Source: Acinetobacter bouvetii DSM 14964 = CIP 107468 (lineage in GTDB: Bacteria > Pseudomonadota > Gammaproteobacteria > Pseudomonadales > Moraxellaceae). From it: DNA of 64,000 bases. The stretch covers positions 116,438 to 180,437 of the forward strand of contig NZ_KB849725.1 of NCBI RefSeq assembly GCF_000368865.1, read 5' to 3'. This document shows, piece by piece, positions 33,639-42,323 of the stretch. A program made the position numbers and the translations under genes. Each line of letters opens with the position of its first letter. The first letter of the stretch is position 1. Under the pieces are notes generated by a model that was not told the origin of the DNA, did not search any database, and saw nothing but the letters and a program-made list of their open reading frames with translations.

Positions 33639-35087
33639 ATGTCTCCTTCAACTCCTGCTGAGCAAGCGAAAAAGTTAATTAAAGTGCCAGAAATGCGTCG
33701 CATCAAACACATTCATTTTGTGGGGATTGGCGGCGCCGGCATGTGCGGTATTGCAGAAGTCTTGAAGAACCAAGGCTATAAAGTATCGGGTTCAGACATC
33801 AAGGCATCAAAAACGACGGCTCAGCTGGAAGAAAACGGCATTCAGGTCTATATCGGACATGCGGCTGAAAATATTCAAGGCGCCAGCGTTTTGGTGGTGT
33901 CGACTGCCATTGATCCAGAAAATCCTGAAATCAAAGCCGCCATTGAAACCCGCGTGCCTGTTGTGCGCCGTGCAGAAATGCTGGGCGAATTGATGCGCTA
34001 CCGCCATGGGATTGCAGTGGCCGGCACACACGGCAAAACCACAACGACCAGCCTTGTAACATGCATGCTGGCGGAAGAAAATCTTGATCCCACCTATGTG
34101 ATTGGCGGTTTGCTGAACCGTACAGGCGTCAATGCTGCCTTGGGTGCAAGCCGCTTTATTGTTGCGGAAGCTGATGAGTCAGATGCCTCGTTCCTGCACC
34201 TGCAGCCCATGGCTGCGGTTGTGACCAATATCGATGCGGACCATATGGATACCTATGGCGGCAGCTTCGATGTATTGAAGGATACTTTTGTGCAGTTTCT
34301 GCAAAAGCTTCCGTTCTATGGCTTGGCGGTGGTTTGCGGTGATGATGCTAATATCCGTGAAATTATGCCGCGCATTGGCCGTCCGCTGCTGACTTACGGT
34401 TTTAATGAAGATAATGATATCCGCGCAGTGGATGTTGAACATGAGGGCATGCAGTCACACTTTACCGTATTGCGCAAAGACCGTGAGCCATTGCGAGTCA
34501 CCATCAATATGCCGGGCGCGCACAACATTCTGAACTCACTGGCGGCGATCGGCATTGCAACGGATGAAGGGGTTTCAGATGCCGCGATTTCACGCGCTTT
34601 GGAAGGCTTCAGCGGTGTAGGGCGCCGTTTTCAGGTGCAAGGTCAATTTGCGCTTGAAGATGGTGATGTGAAGCTGGTAGACGACTATGGCCACCATCCG
34701 AAGGAAGTGGAAGCGACCATCAAAGCGGCCCGCGCCAGTCATCCTGACCGCCGTTTGGTGATGCTGTTCCAGCCGCACCGTTTCAGCCGCACCCGCGACT
34801 GTTTTGATGATTTTGTTGATGTATTGTCACAAGTTGATCAATTGCTGCTGCTGGAAGTTTATTCTGCAGGTGAGAAGCCGATAGTTGGCGCTGACAGCCG
34901 TGCGCTGGCGCGCAGCATCCGCCTGCGCGGCGAAGTTGAGCCGACTCTGATAGACCCGGTAGAAGGCAATCTTCAGAATGTGATGAAAAAAGTGCTGCAG
35001 CCGGGTGACTTGTTATTAACGCAGGGCGCAGGTAATGTGGGAGCTATCTCTATCGAGCTGGCTCAAAACAGCCTATATTTAAAATAA
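33639..35087 (+). CDS. murC: UDP-N-acetylmuramate--L-alanine ligase
   Basis: Adds L-Ala to UDP-MurNAc, the first amino acid of the stem peptide. The 482-residue Mur ligase shows an N-terminal Rossmann motif ([16 protein letters not shown]), the ATP loop [22 protein letters not shown] and [13 protein letters not shown]. The ligase has the usual three domains. It lies between murG and ddlB in the same direction, so the genes are probably co-transcribed. Confidence 0.96.
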   Translation: MSPSTPAEQAKKLIKVPEMRRIKHIHFVGIGGAGMCGIAEVLKNQGYKVSGSDIKASKTTAQLEENGIQVYIGHAAENIQGASVLVVSTAIDPENPEIKAAIETRVPVVRRAEMLGELMRYRHGIAVAGTHGKTTTTSLVTCMLAEENLDPTYVIGGLLNRTGVNAALGASRFIVAEADESDASFLHLQPMAAVVTNIDADHMDTYGGSFDVLKDTFVQFLQKLPFYGLAVVCGDDANIREIMPRIGRPLLTYGFNEDNDIRAVDVEHEGMQSHFTVLRKDREPLRVTINMPGAHNILNSLAAIGIATDEGVSDAAISRALEGFSGVGRRFQVQGQFALEDGDVKLVDDYGHHPKEVEATIKAARASHPDRRLVMLFQPHRFSRTRDCFDDFVDVLSQVDQLLLLEVYSAGEKPIVGADSRALARSIRLRGEVEPTLIDPVEGNLQNVMKKVLQPGDLLLTQGAGNVGAISIELAQNSLYLK

Positions 35088-35148
35088 GCATCCCGTTTGG
35101 ATGTGATTTTTGATTTGATCGACCAGTTTAAAGTTTAAGGATATAAAC

Positions 35149-36078
35149 GTGTCAAATGCTTCAAAGTTCGGCAAAGTTGCCGTGTTGCTTGGTGGTAAAT
35201 CCGCTGAGCGTGGGGTTTCTCTAGATAGCGGTACAGCAGTACTTGAGGCATTGGTCCGCTCCGGGGTTGACGCGGAAGGCTTTGACCCGCAAGAGCGCAG
35301 TGTCACGGAACTGGTCGGCTATGACCGCGCATTCATTGTGCTGCATGGCCGCGGCGGTGAAGACGGTCAAATTCAAGGCGTGCTGGAGTGGCTGAATATT
35401 CCGTATACGGGCACGGGTGTTCAAGGCTCTGCAATCGGCATGGATAAGGTGAAAACCAAGCAAGTCTGGCAAGGTTCAGAATTGCCGACTGCGCCTTACC
35501 GTATTGTCAGCAAAGATTCAGATTTAAACGAAATTGTCGGCAGCATTGGCCTGCCGTTCATCATTAAGCCTGTGCATGAAGGCTCAAGCATCGGCATGAG
35601 CAAAGTTGAAAAAATTGAAGATTTTGCTGAAGCCATTGCGAAAGCGGCAGTGCATGATGCTGTGGTGATGGCTGAAAAATGGATCACGGGCCGTGAATTT
35701 ACCATTGTAATTCTGAACGGCCAGGCATTGCCGGTGATCCGTTTAGAGCCGCCGAAAGATGTGGCGTTCTATGACTATGAAGCAAAATACAACCGCAATG
35801 ACGTGCAGTACGGCATTCCATGCGGTTTGACTGAAGATGAAGAAAAGCGCCTGCAGGCTTTATGCCTGCGCGCATTCCAGGCAGTCGGCGCCAGCGGCTG
35901 GGGCCGAATTGACGCCATGCAGGATGAAAATGGCAATTTCTGGCTGCTGGAAGTCAACACCGTACCGGGCATGACCAGCCATTCTTTAGTGCCGAAAGCG
36001 GCCAAAGCTGTAGGTTTGGATTTTGATCAATTGTGTGTGGCTATTTTAGAGCAGACACTGAATGGTGCGGTTCACTAA
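35149..36078 (+). CDS. ddlB: D-alanine--D-alanine ligase
   Basis: ATP-grasp enzyme that forms the D-Ala-D-Ala dipeptide for peptidoglycan precursors. The 309 residues include VAVLLGGKSAERGVSLDSG, LHGRGGEDGQIQGVLE, MDKVKTKQVW, the ATP-grasp loop IKPVHEGSSIGMSKVE, and NTVPGMTSHSLVPKAA (Asn, Ser metal/substrate residues). The start is GTG at 35149 with AAGGA just before it. Its place before ftsQ matches the B-type ddl of the dcw cluster. Confidence 0.95.
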   Translation: MSNASKFGKVAVLLGGKSAERGVSLDSGTAVLEALVRSGVDAEGFDPQERSVTELVGYDRAFIVLHGRGGEDGQIQGVLEWLNIPYTGTGVQGSAIGMDKVKTKQVWQGSELPTAPYRIVSKDSDLNEIVGSIGLPFIIKPVHEGSSIGMSKVEKIEDFAEAIAKAAVHDAVVMAEKWITGREFTIVILNGQALPVIRLEPPKDVAFYDYEAKYNRNDVQYGIPCGLTEDEEKRLQALCLRAFQAVGASGWGRIDAMQDENGNFWLLEVNTVPGMTSHSLVPKAAKAVGLDFDQLCVAILEQTLNGAVH

Positions 36079-36081
36079 GAC

Positions 36082-36936
36082 ATGGCTCAACTCCCTGCAT
36101 CAATGCGCCGCAAGCGGGCTGCAGTCACCTCGATTCACGACAAGCCTCCGACCCGTAAAGAGAAGCTTGCGAATGCGGGCGGCTGGCTTTTGATGCTGGT
36201 GGCGGCAGCCGTGCTGGCGGCAGGGATTTTCGGGCTGTACAAAGTGATGACAGATGCGCAAGTCGCATCGCTGGATGTGGTGGGCGCCCGTTCTGATGCA
36301 GAGCGCCGGCAGGTGCTGACGCATGTTGCGCCGATGGTGACGGAAAATTATTTCACCTCAGATTTGAAAACCATACGCGATCGCGCCTTGGAGATGTCGT
36401 GGATAGATCGTGTTGTTGTATCCCGCGCCTGGCCAAATGCCATTCGTGTGCGCGTGATGCCGCGCAATGCAATCGCGCGTTGGGGAACAGGGCGGCTGCT
36501 GAGCGACAGCGGCGATGTGTTCACGGAAGTGACGCCGCGGAATTATCAGAATTTGCCGCTGCTGCATGGGCCTGTGACGCATTCAAAAATGATGATGCGC
36601 CGCTACAATGAAATTAACCAGTTATTCCTTCCAGTCGGCATTCGATTAAAAGAATTATATTTAACAGAACGCATGACTTGGTTTATGCAGTTTGATTCTG
36701 GCCTGCGCATTATTGTCGATCAGGATCAAACCATGAGTAAGCTTCAACGCTTGAGTCATCTGGCAACTGCAGATTTAAAGCCGGTATGGTCTAATATCTC
36801 AGCAATCGACTTACGCTATCGCAACGGTTTGGCAATTCAGTGGAAAAACGCTGCGCCGCCGAAAATAGCAAATGGCCGCTTTGTTGTAACGATTAATGAC
36901 ACAGGCATTGCGGACGGAATAGCCGTAAAGCCATAA
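36082..36936 (+). CDS. ftsQ: Cell division protein FtsQ
   Basis: Bitopic divisome protein that links FtsK to FtsL/FtsB. The 284-residue chain has a basic cytoplasmic tail, one membrane helix (WLLMLVAAAVLAAGIFGLYKV) and then a periplasmic POTRA domain (VASLDVVGARSDAERRQVL...MSWIDRVVVSRAWPNAIRVRVMPRNAIARWG) and the FtsQ C-domain ending IDLRYRNGLAIQWK. It begins 3 bp after ddlB and precedes ftsA by 73 bp. Confidence 0.93.
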   Translation: MAQLPASMRRKRAAVTSIHDKPPTRKEKLANAGGWLLMLVAAAVLAAGIFGLYKVMTDAQVASLDVVGARSDAERRQVLTHVAPMVTENYFTSDLKTIRDRALEMSWIDRVVVSRAWPNAIRVRVMPRNAIARWGTGRLLSDSGDVFTEVTPRNYQNLPLLHGPVTHSKMMMRRYNEINQLFLPVGIRLKELYLTERMTWFMQFDSGLRIIVDQDQTMSKLQRLSHLATADLKPVWSNISAIDLRYRNGLAIQWKNAAPPKIANGRFVVTINDTGIADGIAVKP

Positions 36937-37009
36937 TGTTTGGCTTATACGTATACGCAGAGGCTTCGCGCCATAAATTAAACACACATGTGAATGGTAG
37001 TAGTAAATA

Positions 37010-38272
37010 ATGAATGAAGCTGTTCCCTCGGTTGTTGCGATTGACATTGGGACACATAAAGTTTCAGTTTTGATTGGTAAAGTTCATGCGCCGGATAATA
37101 TCCAGGTGATTGGCATGGCGACCGCTCGTAACCGAGGCATGAATAAAGGCAAAATTGTCAGTCTCGATAAGGTTATTACCGCAATTAAAAATGCAGTGCA
37201 GGAAGCGGAAGATATGGCGGAGTGCCGTGTGCATTCTGCCTGGATTTCCATCCCTAGCGCTGAGTTGAAAAGTTTTTATGCCTCTGGGCGCACGCCTGTA
37301 GAAAATACGGACCATACGATAACAACCAATGAAGTGGTGCGTGCATTAGAGCTGGCCAAAGCCAGCCATTTAACATCAGATCATTACCTGGTCAGCGCTG
37401 TGCCGCTGGGTTTTGAACTGGATGATGCGCCGGAATGGGTATTGAACCCGATCCGCATGTCAGCGCACAGCATGACAGGGCACTATCATTTGATGATGCT
37501 GCCGATCAGCACCATGCAGAACCTGGATCGTGCATTGAAAGGCGCCAATATTGGTGTGGAGCGCATGGTAATTTCCAGTTTGGCGACAGCGGAAGCCAGC
37601 CTGCTGAAAGATGAGCGCGAATATGGCGTCTGCTTGCTGGATATCGGTGCAGGCACCACGAATGTTGCGGTATATTTAGATGGCCGCTTGGCGATGACGC
37701 ATACGTTGCAGCGCGGCGGTGAGCATGTCACCCGGGATATCGCAGCGGTGCTGCAAACCACGACAGAAGAAGCCGAACGCATTAAGCTGCTGTATGGCTG
37801 TGTCGACCTGAAAGTGGTTAAGCCAGATCATATGATTCAGTTCCAAGGCATTGATGGTCCTCAAACGATCAGCCGCATTGAGCTGACTGAAATCATTATT
37901 GCCCGCTACGATGAAATCCTGGGCTTGGTGCGTGATGTGCTGGAGCGCAATGGCGCGATTCATGGTTTATACCATGGCGTTGTGCTGACGGGCGATGCAG
38001 GGCAAATTGAAGGCATGGTGAGCTTTGCGCGGAAAGCACTGGGTGTGTCTGCGCATTTGGGCAATCCGCCGGTGCAGGTGCACGCGGAAGACCAGAATCA
38101 GGCTGCGCTGCGCCGTTCGCAATATGCAACGGCGGCGGGTTTGCTGATGTTCAGCCAAAGTGATACGCAAGATACCATTGTAGAGCAGGATGATTCTGAG
38201 CCGCTGTCAATGGCGCAGCGGGTCAAGCGCGCATGGTCAGGCTTGAATGAAACATTGAAATCCATCTTTTAG
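37010..38272 (+). CDS. ftsA: Cell division protein FtsA
   Basis: Actin-like ATPase that anchors FtsZ to the membrane. The 420 residues have VVAIDIGTHKVSVLIGK (phosphate-1 loop), LLDIGAGTTNVAVY (phosphate-2), GVVLTGDAGQIEGM (adenosine loop) and a C-terminal amphipathic helix (RVKRAWSGLNETLKSIF) that binds membrane. In the middle of the division cluster, upstream of ftsZ by 157 bp. Confidence 0.96.
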   Translation: MNEAVPSVVAIDIGTHKVSVLIGKVHAPDNIQVIGMATARNRGMNKGKIVSLDKVITAIKNAVQEAEDMAECRVHSAWISIPSAELKSFYASGRTPVENTDHTITTNEVVRALELAKASHLTSDHYLVSAVPLGFELDDAPEWVLNPIRMSAHSMTGHYHLMMLPISTMQNLDRALKGANIGVERMVISSLATAEASLLKDEREYGVCLLDIGAGTTNVAVYLDGRLAMTHTLQRGGEHVTRDIAAVLQTTTEEAERIKLLYGCVDLKVVKPDHMIQFQGIDGPQTISRIELTEIIIARYDEILGLVRDVLERNGAIHGLYHGVVLTGDAGQIEGMVSFARKALGVSAHLGNPPVQVHAEDQNQAALRRSQYATAAGLLMFSQSDTQDTIVEQDDSEPLSMAQRVKRAWSGLNETLKSIF

Positions 38273-38429
38273 GTGGAAATTTTTGGGAATATTGTTGGGA
38301 AGTTGTACGGAATATCGCTTGAACTTGACAAGCTCAGGCTGGAACCGCATTCTAAAAACAATTTTATTAAGATCAAGGCAGTATACGGGCTGATGTGACT
38401 GCCGATTAAGATTAGGAATTTTACAGGTC

Positions 38430-39626
38430 ATGGCCTCATTTGAATTTTTAGAAGACGATCAAAGCGACAGCATTGGTCAAGCCCGTTTCACTGTATTCGG
38501 TGTAGGCGGTGCAGGCGGAAACGCTGTGCAGCACATGCTGGAATCAGATATTCAGGGTGTAAAATTTGTCTGTGCAAATACAGACAAGCAAGCGCTGGAC
38601 CGCATGAATGCGCAATTTAAAATCCAGCTGGGCGAGCAAGGCACGCGCGGTTTGGGTGCCGGCGCAAACCCGCAAGTCGGTCAGGCGGCCGCTGAAGAAA
38701 GCCGTGAGCTGATCCGTCAGCACTTGGAAGGCACAGACATGGTGTTTGTGACTGCCGGCATGGGGGGGGGCACAGGCACAGGCGCAGCGCCAGTGGTTGC
38801 TGAAATTGCCAAAGAAATGGGCATTCTGACCGTTGGCGTGGTCACTACGCCGTTCAACTTTGAAGGCAAGCGCCGTCAGCAGTCTGCAGAGAAGGGCATT
38901 GAAGCTTTAGAGCAGCATGTGGACTCGCTGATTATCATTCCCAACCAGCGTTTGCTGAAAGTATTCCGCGACATTTCAATGAAAGACGCTTATAAAAAAG
39001 CGGATGATGTTTTGTTGAATGCGGTGCGCAGTATTTTTGATTTGGTGGTTCGTCCCGGCCATATCAACCTTGACTTTGCCGATTTGAAAACGGCAATGAG
39101 CACGCGCGGCTATGCGATGATGGGCGCGGGCAGCGGCCGCGGTGAAAACCGTGCGCGCCAAGCCGCTGAACAAGCGATCCGCAGCCCATTGCTGGATAAC
39201 GTGACGATCATGAATGCTAAAGGCATCCTGATTAACGTGACAGGCGGCGATGATGTCACTTTCGGTGAAATTGAAGAAATTACCGATGTCGTGAACCAGA
39301 TTGTCGATTTGGATGAAGGTCAAGTGTTCTACGGCACAGTGTTTGATCCGGATGCGCGTGATGAAATCAGTGTGACGGTTATTGCGACAGGCTTAACCCG
39401 CAACTCTGCAGATTCTGCGGAACCTGTGAAACGCCCGAGCGTACAGGCAGTCCGCCAGCAGTCTGCGGCGCAGAGTGCGGCTGATGAAGATGATGTTCCT
39501 GCAATTCAGCGTCAGCAGGCGGATGGAACGAATGGCATGCCAATACAGCCAGCTCCTGCAGTGTCCAGCCCGCGTCCAACGCCAATGAGCATTCAGGATT
39601 ATTTAAAAAATCAGCAGCGCAAGTGA
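38430..39626 (+). CDS. ftsZ: Cell division protein FtsZ
   Basis: Tubulin-like GTPase that forms the Z-ring. The 398 residues contain [15 protein letters not shown], the tubulin signature [19 protein letters not shown]-loop ADLKTAMS, and [14 protein letters not shown] Gln/Ala-rich linker follows, then the C-terminal tail [13 protein letters not shown], the usual FtsA/ZipA binding peptide. The 157-bp gap before it has a TTGACA (38325) that may be a private promoter. A terminator follows. Confidence 0.97.
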   Translation: MASFEFLEDDQSDSIGQARFTVFGVGGAGGNAVQHMLESDIQGVKFVCANTDKQALDRMNAQFKIQLGEQGTRGLGAGANPQVGQAAAEESRELIRQHLEGTDMVFVTAGMGGGTGTGAAPVVAEIAKEMGILTVGVVTTPFNFEGKRRQQSAEKGIEALEQHVDSLIIIPNQRLLKVFRDISMKDAYKKADDVLLNAVRSIFDLVVRPGHINLDFADLKTAMSTRGYAMMGAGSGRGENRARQAAEQAIRSPLLDNVTIMNAKGILINVTGGDDVTFGEIEEITDVVNQIVDLDEGQVFYGTVFDPDARDEISVTVIATGLTRNSADSAEPVKRPSVQAVRQQSAAQSAADEDDVPAIQRQQADGTNGMPIQPAPAVSSPRPTPMSIQDYLKNQQRK

Positions 39627-39659
39627 TTAACAGTCCGTTGATTTTTAAGTTAAAAAAAT

Positions 39660-39688
39660 AAAAAGGCAGCAGCAACGCTGCCTTTTTT
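39660..39688 (+). terminator. Terminator after ftsZ
   Basis: Stem GGCAGC / GCTGCC with loop AGCAAC, with A's before and T's after. Confidence 0.85.
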
Positions 39689-39751
39689 GTTTTTTATCAA
39701 TGGCTAAATATGCTAACGTATAGCGGTTTGATCTACCGATGAATGAAAAGC

Positions 39752-40654
39752 ATGTTGAAACAGCGTACCCTGCAGCGCGTCGTGAAAGCGAGCGGAATTG
39801 GTCTACATAGTGGGCAAAAAGTTATGATTAACTTTGTGCCGCATCATGCAGACGGGGGAATCGTGTTTCGACGTATCGATTTGGAGCCTCAAATTGAGAT
39901 TCCTGCGGATGCCATGCTGATTCAGGAAGCATTCATGTGTTCAAATTTGGTTCAGGAAAATGCCAAAGTCGGCACGATTGAACACATCATGAGCGCGATT
40001 GCAGGCTTGGGCATTGATAACCTCATTATTGAAGTGTCTGCGTCGGAAGTGCCGATTATGGATGGCAGTGCCGGGCCATTTATCTATTTGCTGATGCAGG
40101 GCGGTTTGGCTGAGCAGGACGCGCCAAAAAAATTCATTAAAATATTAAAGCCTGTCGGGGCGTTTATTGATGATAAAAAAGCAGTCTTCAGTCCGCATGA
40201 AGGCTTTCAGCTGAATTTCACTATTGATTTTGATCATCCTGCATTTAAGAAAGAAGACCAGTCAGCATCCATTGATTTCTCGACTGAAACTTTTGTATAT
40301 GAAGTGAGTGAAGCGCGTACTTTTGGCTTTATGAAAGATCTAGATTACTTGAAATCGAATAATTTAGCGCTGGGTGCAAGCTTGGATAACGCGGTCGGAT
40401 TGGATGATACCGGTGTGGTGAATGAAGAAGGCTTGCGCTTTGCGGATGAGTTTGTTCGTCACAAAATATTAGATGCCGTGGGTGATCTATATCTGCTGGG
40501 CCATCAAATTATCGCTAAATATGATGCCTATAAGTCGGGCCATGCTTTAAATAATCAGCTGCTGCGCAATGTCAAAAGTGATCCAAGCAGCTACGAAATT
40601 GTAACATTTGATGACATCAATCTTTGCCCAATTTCTTATGTCAGTGTGACATAA
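39752..40654 (+). CDS. lpxC: UDP-3-O-acyl-N-acetylglucosamine deacetylase
   Basis: Zinc deacetylase that commits UDP-GlcNAc to lipid A. The 300-residue protein carries the HSGQKV-type N-terminus ([17 protein letters not shown]), [14 protein letters not shown] (zinc His), [12 protein letters not shown], and [26 protein letters not shown] (catalytic and zinc His/Asp). The ATG at 39752 gives [12 protein letters not shown], matching other LpxC proteins; an upstream ATG three codons earlier is also in frame. lpxC mutations underlie lipooligosaccharide loss in A. baumannii. Confidence 0.96.
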   Translation: MLKQRTLQRVVKASGIGLHSGQKVMINFVPHHADGGIVFRRIDLEPQIEIPADAMLIQEAFMCSNLVQENAKVGTIEHIMSAIAGLGIDNLIIEVSASEVPIMDGSAGPFIYLLMQGGLAEQDAPKKFIKILKPVGAFIDDKKAVFSPHEGFQLNFTIDFDHPAFKKEDQSASIDFSTETFVYEVSEARTFGFMKDLDYLKSNNLALGASLDNAVGLDDTGVVNEEGLRFADEFVRHKILDAVGDLYLLGHQIIAKYDAYKSGHALNNQLLRNVKSDPSSYEIVTFDDINLCPISYVSVT

Positions 40655-40750
40655 GTCCTTGTCTTTTAAATGTTGCGTTATAATATAACAAAATAAAATG
40701 CAAAGCAGGTCACATAATAATTTCAAAGGCCGTGCTCGATCCTGAGCCGG

Positions 40751-41191
40751 TTACTTTTTATTGCTTGCCAAACGCAGCATAGCTTGGCTAAGCTTAGGGT
40801 CGCTCACAAAGTCAGCAGCATTGCGCAGCATATCCTGTGTTTCTGGGCTAAGTGATTTGGGCGGTTTTTCAGGAGTCAGCGCCGTTTGAGATGGATGTCT
40901 TAAACGTACTTGGATCTTGTTTAATTCTTTCAATTCATGTATTTGTGAAAGCTGAGCAATGTATTGCTTTTGAAGATAGGCCAGCTGGCTCACCAGCGCT
41001 TGATTTTCACCAGTCAGCATCAGCACACCATTTTGATAACAAACGACTTGCCATTGCTCCGGCTGGGGCAATAAAGGTTGCACGAGTTTCGTCAGTTTCT
41101 GCCATGCGGCGACTTGCGATGAGAGAAACGAAAAGTTTCCTGTTTTTATGTGTTTTCTTGTTTGTTGAAAGACGTTCAGGGGTTCAGACAT
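40751..41191 (-). CDS. DUF721 / DciA-like protein
   Basis: A 146-residue protein with an N-terminal segment (KTGNFSFLSSQVAAWQKLTKLVQPLLPQPEQWQVV) and beta-alpha sequence CYQNGVLMLTGENQALVSQLAYLQKQYIAQL that match the DUF721 family. DciA proteins of this family assist loading of the replicative helicase DnaB in bacteria without DnaC. A role in replication is inferred from the family. It is divergent from the M23 peptidase gene and convergent with lpxC. Confidence 0.85.
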   Translation of the reverse strand: MSEPLNVFQQTRKHIKTGNFSFLSSQVAAWQKLTKLVQPLLPQPEQWQVVCYQNGVLMLTGENQALVSQLAYLQKQYIAQLSQIHELKELNKIQVRLRHPSQTALTPEKPPKSLSPETQDMLRNAADFVSDPKLSQAMLRLASNKK

Positions 41192-41300
41192 TCATATTTC
41201 CTTCATGTTTATGTCCTAATCTTATGCGCTTCTTTCAGTAGATATCAAGGAAGAGATCACTCAAGGAATTCGATTAAGAACAGTTTTAATGAGGTTTTTT

Positions 41301-41990
41301 ATGCATTTGCGCCGTATTTTATTGGCATTTTCATTCGCCGCGTCAGCAGCATCAGTTGCATTCGCGGACTTGGTTGAGGTAACGCAGGACGGTTCAACAG
41401 ACCGTATTGAGCAGTTAACCCGCACTTTGGCTCAAGGTGCTTATTCTGAATCCAGCGATATGGATATTCCCGCTGAAACAAAATTGAACGTGAAGCTGCG
41501 CGAAAAGAGCATTGAATTGAATAATGCCTCAATTGCGAAAAAATACGGTTCAAGCAGTTCAAAATCCTATTCTGCATCTTCAAATAATCCCTATTCTTGG
41601 CTGGTTGCGCATCCGCTTCCGGATTTAAAGCGGGTCAGTTCAGACTTCGGCGGCCGTACCATGGGCGGCCGTGCAGAAAACCATTCCGGTCTAGACATGT
41701 CAGCGCCGAGCGGTACACCGATTTACGCGACTGGCCCAGGCATTGTCACGAAATCAGGCTGGGGTACAGGCTATGGCCAATATGTCGAAATTAACCACGG
41801 CAATGGCTATTTAACCCGTTATGCACATGCTTCACGCCTCATTGCGCGTGTGGGTGACCGCGTTGAAGCGGGCGAGCAAATTGCCAATGTTGGCTGTACA
41901 GGCCGCTGTACAGGCCCGCATTTGCACTACGAAGTTGTAAAAGATGGCCAGCGTAAAAATCCATCGACTTATTTGGCCATGCTGCCTTAA
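41301..41990 (+). CDS. M23/LytM-family peptidoglycan peptidase
   Basis: A 229-residue secreted protein with a signal peptide ending ASVAFADL. The C-terminal LytM domain holds HSGLDMSAPSGTPIYATGPG (H-x-x-x-D zinc ligands) and GPHLHYEVV (H-x-H), so an intact metallopeptidase site is present. GAGG lies 6 bases before the ATG at 41301; an ATG four codons earlier is weaker. It probably trims peptidoglycan cross-links in the periplasm. Confidence 0.92.
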   Translation: MHLRRILLAFSFAASAASVAFADLVEVTQDGSTDRIEQLTRTLAQGAYSESSDMDIPAETKLNVKLREKSIELNNASIAKKYGSSSSKSYSASSNNPYSWLVAHPLPDLKRVSSDFGGRTMGGRAENHSGLDMSAPSGTPIYATGPGIVTKSGWGTGYGQYVEINHGNGYLTRYAHASRLIARVGDRVEAGEQIANVGCTGRCTGPHLHYEVVKDGQRKNPSTYLAMLP

Positions 41991-42056
41991 TAAGCTGCTC
42001 CATTCATGATTCAAAAGCGCACAGCATTATAAAAACTCAAAAAACTGTTTTACTTT

Positions 42057-42099
42057 AAAAGGCCATTGTTGGGGTTTCAGACTCGAACAGTGGCTTTTT
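42057..42099 (+). terminator. Terminator after the M23 peptidase gene
   Basis: Nine-bp stem GCCATTGTT / AACAGTGGC with one G-U pair and a 15-base loop, followed by five T's. Confidence 0.7.
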
Positions 42100-42118
42100 A
42101 CATTTCATCACTACACTT

Positions 42119-42146
42119 TTGACAGTATCACTTTATAGAATAGGAT
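42119..42146 (+). promoter_or_regulatory. Candidate promoter of aceEF
   Basis: TTGACA followed after 16 bp by TAGGAT, about 180 bp upstream of aceE. Only the hexamers support this. Confidence 0.4.
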
Positions 42147-42323
42147 TCGGTTAATATTTGCACTTTATTGGCTCTATTTTGATAATTTGTGTAAGTTATG
42201 GTCAATGTCTATTTATTTCCTAAATATTGGTCGATTGCCGTATTCATTTGCAGCCATAACTGAGCTGGATGAAAATATGATACATATAGAAGTATAAAAT
42301 TAGGCTCACAGGATAGGTGAAAT

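Larger units (their letters stand above)
41991..42323. other. Intergenic region before aceE
   Basis: 333 bp with a terminator-like hairpin near its start (stem GCCATTGTT / AACAGTGGC, 42062-42094) for the peptidase gene, then an AT-rich run with the aceE promoter candidate TTGACA-N16-TAGGAT at 42119-42146. No PdhR box or other operator was recognised. Confidence 0.5.
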
